A DNA stretch of 13,210 nt, from NCBI GenBank assembly GCA_036825655.1, contig DAISXU010000063.1:1-13210 (forward strand), given 5' to 3'. Source of the DNA: JALQTD01 sp036825655 (lineage in GTDB: Bacteria > Bacteroidota > Bacteroidia > Flavobacteriales_D > Sanyastnellaceae). Positions 1-6,702 of the stretch are shown piece after piece. A program made the position numbers and the translations under genes. Numbering within the stretch: the first letter of the stretch is position 1; each line of letters begins with the position of its first letter. Under the pieces are notes generated by a model that was not told where the DNA came from, made no database searches, and was given only the letters and a program-made list of their open reading frames with translations.

Positions 1-166
1 CCATGCTCCAAACCAGGTGCTCTCCAACAAGTGATTCACGCACTTTCTCCAACTTCTCGGCTCTCCGTCCCACCAAGATCAGACGCGTATTCTTGCGGTG
101 TGAGAGGCGCTCAGCTGCTGCTGCTCCGATGCCGGTTCCAGCGCCTGTTATGATGATGGTTTCCAT
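1..166 (-). CDS. Short-chain dehydrogenase/reductase (SDR), N-terminal part, cut by window edge
   Basis: Only the first 55 codons are present; the gene runs off the left edge. The ATG at 166-164 opens with METIIITGAGTGIGAAAAE, the Rossmann-fold NAD(P)-binding motif TGxxxGIG of classical SDR enzymes right at the N terminus, followed by a second strand ending LILVGRRAEKLEKV. The basic residues after that strand are the usual place for NADP(H) preference in SDRs, so NADP(H) is a reasonable guess. The family comprises cytoplasmic oxidoreductases acting on many alcohols, ketones and sugars; the substrate cannot be told without the catalytic YxxxK region. It is divergent from the nitroreductase, with 73 bases between the two ATGs. 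Confidence 0.85.
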   Translation of the reverse strand, partial: METIIITGAGTGIGAAAAERLSHRKNTRLILVGRRAEKLEKVRESLVGEHLVWSM

Positions 167-216
167 CTGGTGAAGTTAAGGCGAGTCCGACAACGAGTGT
201 TCTCCTGAAGCGCGCG

Positions 217-224
217 TAACTTTG
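217..224 (+). promoter_or_regulatory. Bacteroidota -7 box for the nitroreductase gene
   Basis: TAACTTTG matches the Bacteroidota sigma-A -7 consensus TAnnTTTG at every fixed base. No clear TTG -33 element lies 17-20 bases upstream. If used, transcription would begin near 228, about 12 bases before the ATG at 240. This makes the in-frame TTG at 222, which lies inside the box, an unlikely start codon. Confidence 0.55.
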
Positions 225-239
225 CTTAAAACGGATGGA

Positions 240-821
240 ATGAGACACAACTTAAGTGATGCAACTGCTTTAATGAAGGATAGGAGGAGCATCTCTCCCG
301 AGATGTTTAGTGGACGTCAAGTTCACCGGGAGCAAATTGAACTGATGCTTACCAATGCAACATGGGCGCCTACGCATGGGATGACTCAGCCCTGGAGATT
401 CACGGCATACGTGGGGGAAGGCATGAAAAAAATAGGACCCATGCTACCTGCATGGTATCAAAAATTCGCAGGACCAAGCTTCTCATCCGGAAAATTTGAG
501 AAGCTCAAGGCACGAGGCGAGGCAGTGACAGCGCTCATCGCCATTGGCATGGAGCCTGACCCCAATGGCCGAATATCGGAGGCCGATGAACTTGCGGCAG
601 TGGCGTGCGCGGTTCAAAACCTTCACCTTACCGCAACAGCTTATGGAATTGGAGGGTTTTGGTCAAGTCCGAAGTTCATATCCCAACCTGAAGTATTGAA
701 GTTTGTAGGGTTGTCCGAGAAGGGTAAATTATTGGGACTCTTTTACCTCGGATATCCCAAAAACCCTTGGCCACAAAGCCACCGCAAACCCCTTGAATAC
801 GTTTGCCATTGGGTGGATTGA
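240..821 (+). CDS. Nitroreductase family protein (FMN-dependent oxidoreductase, YdjA-like)
   Basis: A 193-residue protein, the usual size of single-domain nitroreductases, which act in the cytoplasm as FMN-bound homodimers that move electrons from NAD(P)H to quinones, nitro compounds or similar acceptors. Visible hallmarks are an N-terminal KDRRSISPEMF (the paired Arg and Ser that hold the FMN phosphate), then ATWAPTHGMTQPWRF (the A..AP....QPWRF segment), a central helix region AVACAVQNLHLTATAYGIGGFWSS, and a C-terminal FYLGYPKNPWP. The start at 240 is chosen because a -7 promoter box covers 217-224; ATG at 273 is the other possibility. The substrate is unknown. The gene is divergent from the SDR and convergent with the giant secreted protein, from which a hairpin terminator separates it. 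Confidence 0.87.
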   Translation: MRHNLSDATALMKDRRSISPEMFSGRQVHREQIELMLTNATWAPTHGMTQPWRFTAYVGEGMKKIGPMLPAWYQKFAGPSFSSGKFEKLKARGEAVTALIAIGMEPDPNGRISEADELAAVACAVQNLHLTATAYGIGGFWSSPKFISQPEVLKFVGLSEKGKLLGLFYLGYPKNPWPQSHRKPLEYVCHWVD

Positions 822-862
822 AACACCTTGCAAAAACGCAGATTCCCCTCGACGGGGATAAC

Positions 863-892
863 AAAAAAAAGGGCCGCTCATAAGAGCGGCCC
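863..892 (-). terminator. Intrinsic terminator of the giant secreted protein gene, probably shared by both convergent genes
   Basis: GGGCCGCTC (871-879) pairs perfectly with GAGCGGCCC (884-892) around the loop ATAA. On the minus strand the stem is followed by eight U residues (complement of 863-870), the classic rho-independent layout, 26 bases past the TAA of the giant gene. On the plus strand only TTT follows, so termination of the nitroreductase transcript is plausible but weaker. A smaller CCCC-TCGAC-GGGG hairpin lies at 845-857. Confidence 0.85.
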
Positions 893-917
893 TTTCTATG
901 TCATCAAGATGCTAGGC

Positions 918-3900
918 TTAGCAATCTTGTCCGAATGCACTCAAGAACAAGAGCAAGTCACCCGTAGAAACGGATCCGTCTTGGTTCAAGTCAGCAGGAC
1001 AAGGGTTCGCGAAGTCAAATTCACAAGAACCGTCATCAGAAGCTGCAGTCTCATCGTAGTTCGTGGCACCAGGGTAGGTACAACCACCACAACCATAGAA
1101 TTCACAAACGTCATCCGTTGGGATGTTGACCATTGCGTCGTAGTTGCAAGCGCAGAGGATTGAACAACCCTCGATGCAGTTGTTACCACCTACACTGAAG
1201 TAAGTAGCTCCTTGTACCACACCAGAGATCGCTCCTCCATAGACTCCTAACAAGTCCCAAGAAACTTCAGATGCGAACGAACCACCACCACAAGAAACGG
1301 TATAACATCCATCAGGCAAGCAACCTACATCCGTAGCTGATGAACCTGAACTGAATCCAGCCGTTTGGATTACGTTTCCGTCCAAATCAGAGATGGTGAT
1401 CGTGTTGCCATTCCATCCGTCACCGAATGAATCGTACATCTGAATCGTGATGCAGTTGTCCGTGCAGCAAGAACCATCATCGATGGTAAATTCTGGGCCA
1501 TCATAGTAGCAGTTGTCAGGATCAGTACAGCCAGCGCAAGTGATGTACTCACATGTTCCGTTCTCTACCCAATCAGGAGCTACTCCATCGAAGTTACAAG
1601 CGAAGTCATCTGTGCAACCACACTCGAAGTCACCCACCGTAAACGCATACTCAAAGGTTGTGGAATTGTCTGCGGAAGAGTAAGACGCAGAAGCGACTAC
1701 TTCATCGTTGATAGTTAAAGACCAAGACTGCTCTTCAGACCAAATGTCCGCCGTAGTGAATACGAAGAAGTAACAACCATCACTCAAGCACTGCACATCA
1801 ATGCCAGACTCTGGGCCTTCGTAGTTGTCCACGTCTACCTGGTACAACGCTTCTTCTAGCGTTCCGGATGCGTAGACGTTGCCGTCCATGTCTTGGATTT
1901 CATAACCGCCCATTGAGCCGTCATTTCCTCCTGACCATCCATCACCGAACGCGTCGAACATGTCAACCACAATTGCAGTTTGCGTCTCATCAGAGCAAGC
2001 GCAAGATGTGAAGTCACAATCGTCTTCCAAGTTCGCAAGTGGGTTGTAGTTGCAAGCGATGTCTACCATGCAACCATAAACTGCTTCTTCACAGCTCATT
2101 TCAATCTGATATGAACCATTGTTGCTCAAATCAGTTCCGACATAAACATAGTAAGTTGTTCCTGCTTCAGACACGAAGTTCAGAGAAGCATCGTCTTGGT
2201 TGAAGAAGCCGCAATCATCGAAGCTCGTTTGGCTGATGGCCATTGAACCGTCGATTTGAGTCGTGCAAGCCAAGCTGTCGCATGATCCTCCCGCAGCAGT
2301 GAACAACTGCAATTGGGTATCAAGAATCGATCCACACGTGTTGATGTTGTGCAAATCGCCGGTTCCTTCGAACGTGAACCACACTCCACCTGGAGGTGTT
2401 CCACCACACATGACGCTAAAGGTTGTGCAACCCGACTGGGTAGCGCTGCAGTCGCCAGGCACGTTGCGGTAGACACGAACGGGTCCTGTGGTCAATGCGA
2501 CATATTCTACTTCTCCGCCAGTACCAGCAGCCAAGACTGCCGTGCCCGTGCTGTTCGCAACAGTCAGCGTGTAGTCTGGGTTAGACGAGGCAAACGTGTA
2601 GGTGTTTCCAGCTGTAACGTTCACATTTGAATACTCACCTGCATAAGCACAAGTGGTGATATTCTGGAAGTTACCGGTACAAGTGGGCGAGAACGTTGCA
2701 AATGGATATTGTCCATAAGCTGCGGTCAAACAACCATCGAAGTCCATGGAGCCCCCTCCACAGAGAGGGATATCATCTTCTGTAGATCCACCCATAGAGT
2801 AAATCTCGTATCCGCCGTTGCAAGGCAAAGTAATCGCGTTTACACAAGAATCATTCGCTGGAACAACATCCGTGTAATCACAAGTCCCATCGTCTTCAGT
2901 TGCTTGTGAATCATAATTCGTCGCAGCAGTATCCATGCAACCCAAGTACACACCAGTCGTGCTGAAGCTAAAGGTACCGCACTCCCCTGGATCGGTTGTA
3001 CCTACCAAGAAGTAGTAGTCGGTGTTGGGAATCAACGATGTGATAGAAGAAATGCTACCAGCACACTGACCCGTTACGTTACAACCTGCGATTCCACCGC
3101 CAGCAAAGACAGTCGACGTTGCTACTTCATCGCAGTTTGTTGCTGCGTAGAAAATGGACAAGCTAACAACTGCACCATCTCCGTTTGTGAGGTTGAAGTC
3201 GAAGGAATCGAAATCAGAAGAGTTGAACGTAAACCAAACACCATAAGTGCTAGCTCCGCTCAATGCTCCAGCGCCATAGTCTACGTTACCAGCGCTCCAA
3301 GAGCCTTCCTGGTTCGTGCAGCAAGTACTTCCTGAGAAAGCAATACCGTCCAACTGTGGCAATGCTCCATCACAATCATCGTTGAATGGTGTTCCAGTGC
3401 TACAAGCTTCCGTACAGTCAACGCTGATTTGGAATTGATCTCCATCGCCTGCACCCCAAGCACTTACATGGATGTAATACGTCTCTGCAACATCGGTAAC
3501 GATGGATACCCCAGCATTGCTAAAGCAAGACTCATCATTCGAAGCAACCATGCCGTATGAACCATCTGTATTTTCAACGAATACATGAATCTGAGAGTCA
3601 GTCAATTCAGTTCCTGCAGCAAAGCCAGCATTAGGCGTACCACACAAATCGATGAATACCTGTTGGGTACCGCTCGCATTGTACTGGTACCATGCACCAC
3701 CCTGGTTGATGGTATGTCCGCCGAACATTTGACCTACAACACCTTCTACATCTGATGCGTTAGCGACTGTTCCGTTGACTACAGAACCACACTCCAAAGC
3801 GATGGCATCGTCGATGGCGTTATTCACCGGAGGGCAAACACATGAGCCATCATCGATGGTAGCAGAAATGTCGAAGTTCCAGCAGTAAGGGTCAGTACAA

Positions 3901-5771
3901 CCTTCAAAACCGCACAACCCGGTCAAACCGAAGTCAATGTTTGAAGTAGCAACCGCACCTGTAGCTGAAAGGTAAGTTGTTCCGAATTGGTCAGATAAAG
4001 TAACACCGACTTGGCCAATGGCTGACCCACCGCCTACTGAGAAGGTGTAGCAACCCAATGGCATGCAGTAAAAGTCGACGGCAACGTCACCCAAGATCAA
4101 ACTTGCGCTATCCCAATCACCTGAAGACATTTCATCCGTGGCCAAATCGGTCAAGAAGTACTGAGCTCCATTCCATCCGTCACCTCCTGCATCAGTCATT
4201 TCAACGCTGAAAGCAAATGTTCCAGGATCGCAGAATACGCAAGAGTTTTCGCCTTGCATGGTTGCGTTCGCATCGTAGTTCGCAGCAGACGTGTCCATGC
4301 AACCAACGCATGAATAGTCGCAAGAGCCGTCGTCGAGGCCGGCGATTGGATCGTAATTGCAAGCCATGGTGTCCATGCAACCAACGTTACAAGCAACCTC
4401 CCAGTTCCAACCCGCAGCGAACGTAGTGGATGAACCACAAGAGACAGAACCATCAGAATCTACGGTAACCGTGATGTATCCTGAAGGAGCAAACACGAAA
4501 GTACCAGAAAGGTCTACGTATCCTGAGACGAAGTCGATACCGTCAGCAAACAAAAGGTTATCCGCATTGATTTCAAGCCCATCGTAGATGTATACTTGGT
4601 CGTATCCATCTTCAATGATTCCTGAAGTGATCAAGAAGTACAACCCGTCATTACCAGTTGGCACACCCGTTTGCAAAACAATTTGCTCCGTATTGCTGTA
4701 GTTTCCGTAACAAATGTTTCCAGATTGGTTGCAACCCAAGCAAGATCCATCATCGGTAGTTGCATAGGGGTCATAGGCAAAATCATTCGGGTCAGTGCAG
4801 CCCAAGTATTCGCATGAACCGTCATCTTCTGTGGCAAGCGCTGAGTAGTTCGATGCGTTAGCATCAGTACATCCAGGCTCGAAGCAGAACGAAGTGGTTT
4901 CAGCAGAACCGAAGTTGCCACCGCCATTGAAGAATGCTCCATCAGCTGTACCCAATGAGTAAGTTCCCTCGATGCCATCACCCCACGAATCAAAAATGGT
5001 GAAGCTGTAGCAACCTAGGTTCACGCAGATGGTTTCTGAAATGGTAGGATAAGGGTATACATAAGGATAAGAAGAAACTCCAGCAACCTCGTTGCCGTCA
5101 GCATCAGCCATGGTCCAGCTCACCTCAGGCATGTAAGTGCCTGCAATGGTGAAAATGATGGTCTCTGATGCACAAGAGCCGTCATCCTCGTTTGCACAAG
5201 AATCGTAGTTGCACGCTGAAACGTCCATGCAGCCTGGAATTGGGCAAGAACCATCATCTGTGGTAGCAGATGGGTCGTAGTTACAGGAAGTTTCATCCAT
5301 GCATCCACAGCCTTCCGCTGCAATTGAGGTAAACGCATAATTCCATTGATCACCACCAGGCGACCCATCAGACGATGTGAACGCTTGACCAGCACCAATG
5401 GAACCAATCACGAAACCAGTGTCTGCTGTGCGGTACAACAAAGCTGTACCACCATTCCAACCATCGCCGTAACAGTCGATGAAAACGAATGTGTAATCTG
5501 TGCCCGAATTAAGATCGAAAGTGAAAGTACCTTGACCTGAACCTTCGGGACACGTGGAAAAGGTTCCACCTGTTTGACCGCCCGCTTGCGCGACAACGGT
5601 GCCATCACCTGCTTCAACACGCCAACCTACTTCGGTCGCGTATGAGGAGCCGTTCACGATCAACGTGTATTCGTCGACCGATACGCACTGAGCTGATGCT
5701 CCTTGCGCAGAGAGGAAGTAAAGTGCGAACATCGAAATGATGCTGCAACACTTTGTCAGTTTGTTCAACAT
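918..5771 (-). CDS. Giant cysteine-rich modular secreted protein with dockerin-like C-terminal EF-hand
   Basis: A 1617-residue protein. The start ATG at 5771 is preferred over the in-frame upstream ATG at 5840 because it opens directly into a signal peptide (MLNKLTKCC...FALYFLSAQGASAQ, residues 1-28). By hand count it has about 95 cysteines (6%), so it is exported and probably disulphide-rich. Visible modules: GDGWNG-type beta domains with the motif near residues 102, 264, 529, 1275 and 1450, several paired with a (D/L)GCY strand; thirteen GC(T/M)D...DDGSC repeats from residue 156 to about 1583; a CUB-like domain near 345-460 (YDQVYIYDG, SGTFVFAPSG); PPC-like domains near 649-785, 795-942 and 969-1228, the last holding an inserted module. 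The end (1591-1617) is a dockerin-like EF-hand loop with D1594, N1596, D1598, S1600 and D1605, bracketed by Cys1591 and Cys1617. No catalytic domain and no recognisable type IX sorting domain are seen. Adhesion or matrix binding is inferred, not shown. Confidence 0.85.
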   Translation of the reverse strand: MLNKLTKCCSIISMFALYFLSAQGASAQCVSVDEYTLIVNGSSYATEVGWRVEAGDGTVVAQAGGQTGGTFSTCPEGSGQGTFTFDLNSGTDYTFVFIDCYGDGWNGGTALLYRTADTGFVIGSIGAGQAFTSSDGSPGGDQWNYAFTSIAAEGCGCMDETSCNYDPSATTDDGSCPIPGCMDVSACNYDSCANEDDGSCASETIIFTIAGTYMPEVSWTMADADGNEVAGVSSYPYVYPYPTISETICVNLGCYSFTIFDSWGDGIEGTYSLGTADGAFFNGGGNFGSAETTSFCFEPGCTDANASNYSALATEDDGSCEYLGCTDPNDFAYDPYATTDDGSCLGCNQSGNICYGNYSNTEQIVLQTGVPTGNDGLYFLITSGIIEDGYDQVYIYDGLEINADNLLFADGIDFVSGYVDLSGTFVFAPSGYITVTVDSDGSVSCGSSTTFAAGWNWEVACNVGCMDTMACNYDPIAGLDDGSCDYSCVGCMDTSAANYDANATMQGENSCVFCDPGTFAFSVEMTDAGGDGWNGAQYFLTDLATDEMSSGDWDSASLILGDVAVDFYCMPLGCYTFSVGGGSAIGQVGVTLSDQFGTTYLSATGAVATSNIDFGLTGLCGFEGCTDPYCWNFDISATIDDGSCVCPPVNNAIDDAIALECGSVVNGTVANASDVEGVVGQMFGGHTINQGGAWYQYNASGTQQVFIDLCGTPNAGFAAGTELTDSQIHVFVENTDGSYGMVASNDESCFSNAGVSIVTDVAETYYIHVSAWGAGDGDQFQISVDCTEACSTGTPFNDDCDGALPQLDGIAFSGSTCCTNQEGSWSAGNVDYGAGALSGASTYGVWFTFNSSDFDSFDFNLTNGDGAVVSLSIFYAATNCDEVATSTVFAGGGIAGCNVTGQCAGSISSITSLIPNTDYYFLVGTTDPGECGTFSFSTTGVYLGCMDTAATNYDSQATEDDGTCDYTDVVPANDSCVNAITLPCNGGYEIYSMGGSTEDDIPLCGGGSMDFDGCLTAAYGQYPFATFSPTCTGNFQNITTCAYAGEYSNVNVTAGNTYTFASSNPDYTLTVANSTGTAVLAAGTGGEVEYVALTTGPVRVYRNVPGDCSATQSGCTTFSVMCGGTPPGGVWFTFEGTGDLHNINTCGSILDTQLQLFTAAGGSCDSLACTTQIDGSMAISQTSFDDCGFFNQDDASLNFVSEAGTTYYVYVGTDLSNNGSYQIEMSCEEAVYGCMVDIACNYNPLANLEDDCDFTSCACSDETQTAIVVDMFDAFGDGWSGGNDGSMGGYEIQDMDGNVYASGTLEEALYQVDVDNYEGPESGIDVQCLSDGCYFFVFTTADIWSEEQSWSLTINDEVVASASYSSADNSTTFEYAFTVGDFECGCTDDFACNFDGVAPDWVENGTCEYITCAGCTDPDNCYYDGPEFTIDDGSCCTDNCITIQMYDSFGDGWNGNTITISDLDGNVIQTAGFSSGSSATDVGCLPDGCYTVSCGGGSFASEVSWDLLGVYGGAISGVVQGATYFSVGGNNCIEGCSILCACNYDAMVNIPTDDVCEFYGCGGCTYPGATNYDETAASDDGSCEFDFANPCPADLNQDGSVSTGDLLLFLSAFGQDC
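1023..5306 (-). repeat. Thirteen-copy GC(T/M)D...DDGSC protein repeat family
   Basis: Each unit starts GC(T/M)D, has a middle NYDP-like block and ends DDGSC or a variant. Copies, from the N terminus: 5244-5306, 5172-5234, 4812-4874, 4740-4802, 4320-4382, 4239-4304, 3840-3902, 2880-2942, 2016-2075, 1551-1619, 1467-1532, 1104-1169, 1023-1085. Copies 1-5, 7, 8 and 13 are 21 residues; 6, 11 and 12 are 22; 9 is 20; 10 is 23. Several come in close pairs (1-2, 3-4, 5-6, 10-11, 12-13), others singly between large domains. The acidic NYDP...DDGSC stretch resembles calcium-binding loops of thrombospondin type 3 repeats; calcium binding is an inference. Codons differ among copies, so the repeats are old rather than recently amplified. 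Confidence 0.9.
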
Positions 5772-6082
5772 GGGATTTGGTTTTGGTAAGAATTCTTCAG
5801 AATAGGTTTTAGCGAATATTTCAAGGCGACAATCGCCCAACTCGAGCCACGTAAATCATAGTCGTATCAGGCGTTTGATGGTTGCCTCTCTGCGCGTCGA
5901 AACATGAAGTCCACGTTAAGATTTGAGAAGAGACGCGTTAAATGTAGCGAAGAGATGCGGAAATCACAACGTTTTTTGGGAGAATTTTATACCCTGCCTG
6001 TTTTTTGTTCATCGAACAAAACATGGCACTCAAAGCCTCTATCTCGGATTTTAATGCATTGTTTATCAAGGAAAAGCCCGAC
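5772..6082. other. Gap of 311 bases between the giant protein gene and the next minus-strand gene
   Basis: No convincing gene is seen on either strand. It should hold the promoter of the giant secreted protein, but I find no exact TAnnTTTG box in the minus direction; the closest is TTG, 19 bases, then TATTCGCT just upstream of the start, a poor match. Two inverted repeats are present: GGCGA-CAA-TCGCC at 5825-5837 (54-66 bases before the ATG at 5771) and the longer one at 6003-6021. T-runs occur on the plus strand near 5970 and 6001. Confidence 0.5.
6003..6021. promoter_or_regulatory. Perfect 8+3+8 inverted repeat, possible operator or hairpin
   Basis: TTTTGTTC (6003-6010), spacer ATC, GAACAAAA (6014-6021). 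It lies 62 bases past the stop of the minus-strand gene at 6083 and about 230 bases before the giant gene's start. It has no U-tract placed after the stem in either direction, so it fits a protein-binding dyad better than an intrinsic terminator, but a role in ending the upstream transcript cannot be excluded. Confidence 0.35.
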
Positions 6083-6601
6083 TCACCACATGCTGGCGTG
6101 CCAACTATCCTTGAACTGCTGAATCCCCGTGGTTTGCCAGTCCCCTTTGGTCTTTGCAAGCGCATTGATGACGAAATCGGAATCCTGCACGCGACCAGCC
6201 TTTCTCAATGCCCAGAATTCATGCATGGGTGTTTGCACCCAATCATTGGAGCCCATTTGATGAATCACTTGCATCCGGTTGAACCAATCTATGCCCATTT
6301 TCATCCCTACCGATTGCATGCAATGGGTGAGGGCATCAATTGAGCAACCCGTTGCTTCCTGAATCTCCTCGTCCACAGCGACCAATAAAACCCTGCCCTT
6401 CCAACATAGCCACCCTGCTTTCAAATCCACTTGATGCGCCTTCCAATCACCCGTGAAGCTTGTCATTTCATGTGATAGAACTTCCAAATCCTTATCATCC
6501 ATCCACCGATCAGCCGTAAAAACCCATACACGTGCGTTTTCACTTATGTCCGACCACCGCCCTCCAATGAACTGATCTTGCTCCACTTGATGCTCTGTCA
6601 T
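6083..6601 (-). CDS. Conserved Bacteroidota hypothetical protein, often labelled 'ABC transporter ATPase'
   Basis: A 172-residue, probably cytoplasmic protein with no signal peptide or membrane segment. The pattern SENARVWVFTADR near residue 20, then LxxxxxxFxxxWxAHxxxL (40-60), VLLVAVDE (71-78), EATGCSID (82-89) and the C-terminal DSWHASMW (165-172) matches, from memory, a conserved family in Flavobacteriia and relatives that databases commonly name 'ABC transporter ATPase'. No Walker A, Walker B or signature motif is visible, so that name is not supported by the sequence and the function is unknown. The start at 6601 is chosen because a promoter-like element ends a few bases upstream; ATGs at 6625 and 6634 are in frame but lie within or beyond that element. 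It is divergent from the BY-kinase gene, with 101 bases between starts. Confidence 0.75.
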   Translation of the reverse strand: MTEHQVEQDQFIGGRWSDISENARVWVFTADRWMDDKDLEVLSHEMTSFTGDWKAHQVDLKAGWLCWKGRVLLVAVDEEIQEATGCSIDALTHCMQSVGMKMGIDWFNRMQVIHQMGSNDWVQTPMHEFWALRKAGRVQDSDFVINALAKTKGDWQTTGIQQFKDSWHASMW

Positions 6602-6605
6602 GATA

Positions 6606-6634
6606 CAATGATAAGTGTGCCTCATCGAATTCAA
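6606..6634 (-). promoter_or_regulatory. Promoter candidate for the minus-strand hypothetical gene
   Basis: On the minus strand TTG (6634-6632), 18 bases, then TATCATTG (6613-6606), one mismatch from the Bacteroidota -7 box TAnnTTTG. Transcription would start near 6602, directly at the ATG at 6601, giving a leaderless or nearly leaderless message and excluding the upstream ATGs as starts. Confidence 0.45.
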
Positions 6635-6702
6635 AAGACGCCACGACTCCTTTTACATGTGAACTAGGCATTTCTTGATTAGGATTCACGAACTTGCGGC
6701 CA

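Noticed and set aside
222..239. Longer nitroreductase start at TTG 222
   Set aside because: The TTG lies inside the TAACTTTG -7 box, so it would not be in the transcript; ATG 240 gives a normal family N terminus.
845..857. CCCC-TCGAC-GGGG hairpin as a separate terminator for the nitroreductase
   Set aside because: Four-base stem with no T-run after it; the adjacent nine-base stem is the better candidate.
918..1300. Type IX sorting domain at the end of the giant protein
   Set aside because: Neither the type A pattern nor the type B PNAFTP...RWGxxxF...GWDG pattern is present; the chain ends at the EF-hand.
1023..5306. CRISPR-like or DNA tandem array in the giant gene
   Set aside because: The repeats are conserved at protein level with differing codons and irregular spacing, inside one intact reading frame.
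5825..5837. GGCGA-CAA-TCGCC inverted repeat before the giant gene
   Set aside because: Only five paired bases; too short to claim as an operator on its own, so it is only mentioned with the gap.
5772..5840. Upstream ATG at 5840 for the giant protein
   Set aside because: It would put 23 charged and mixed residues before an otherwise ideal signal peptide that begins at ATG 5771.
5904..6122. 72-codon open frame on the plus strand in the gap upstream of the giant gene
   Set aside because: Composition is not protein-like (runs of basic residues, no recognisable motif), and it overlaps the 3' end of a conserved gene on the other strand.
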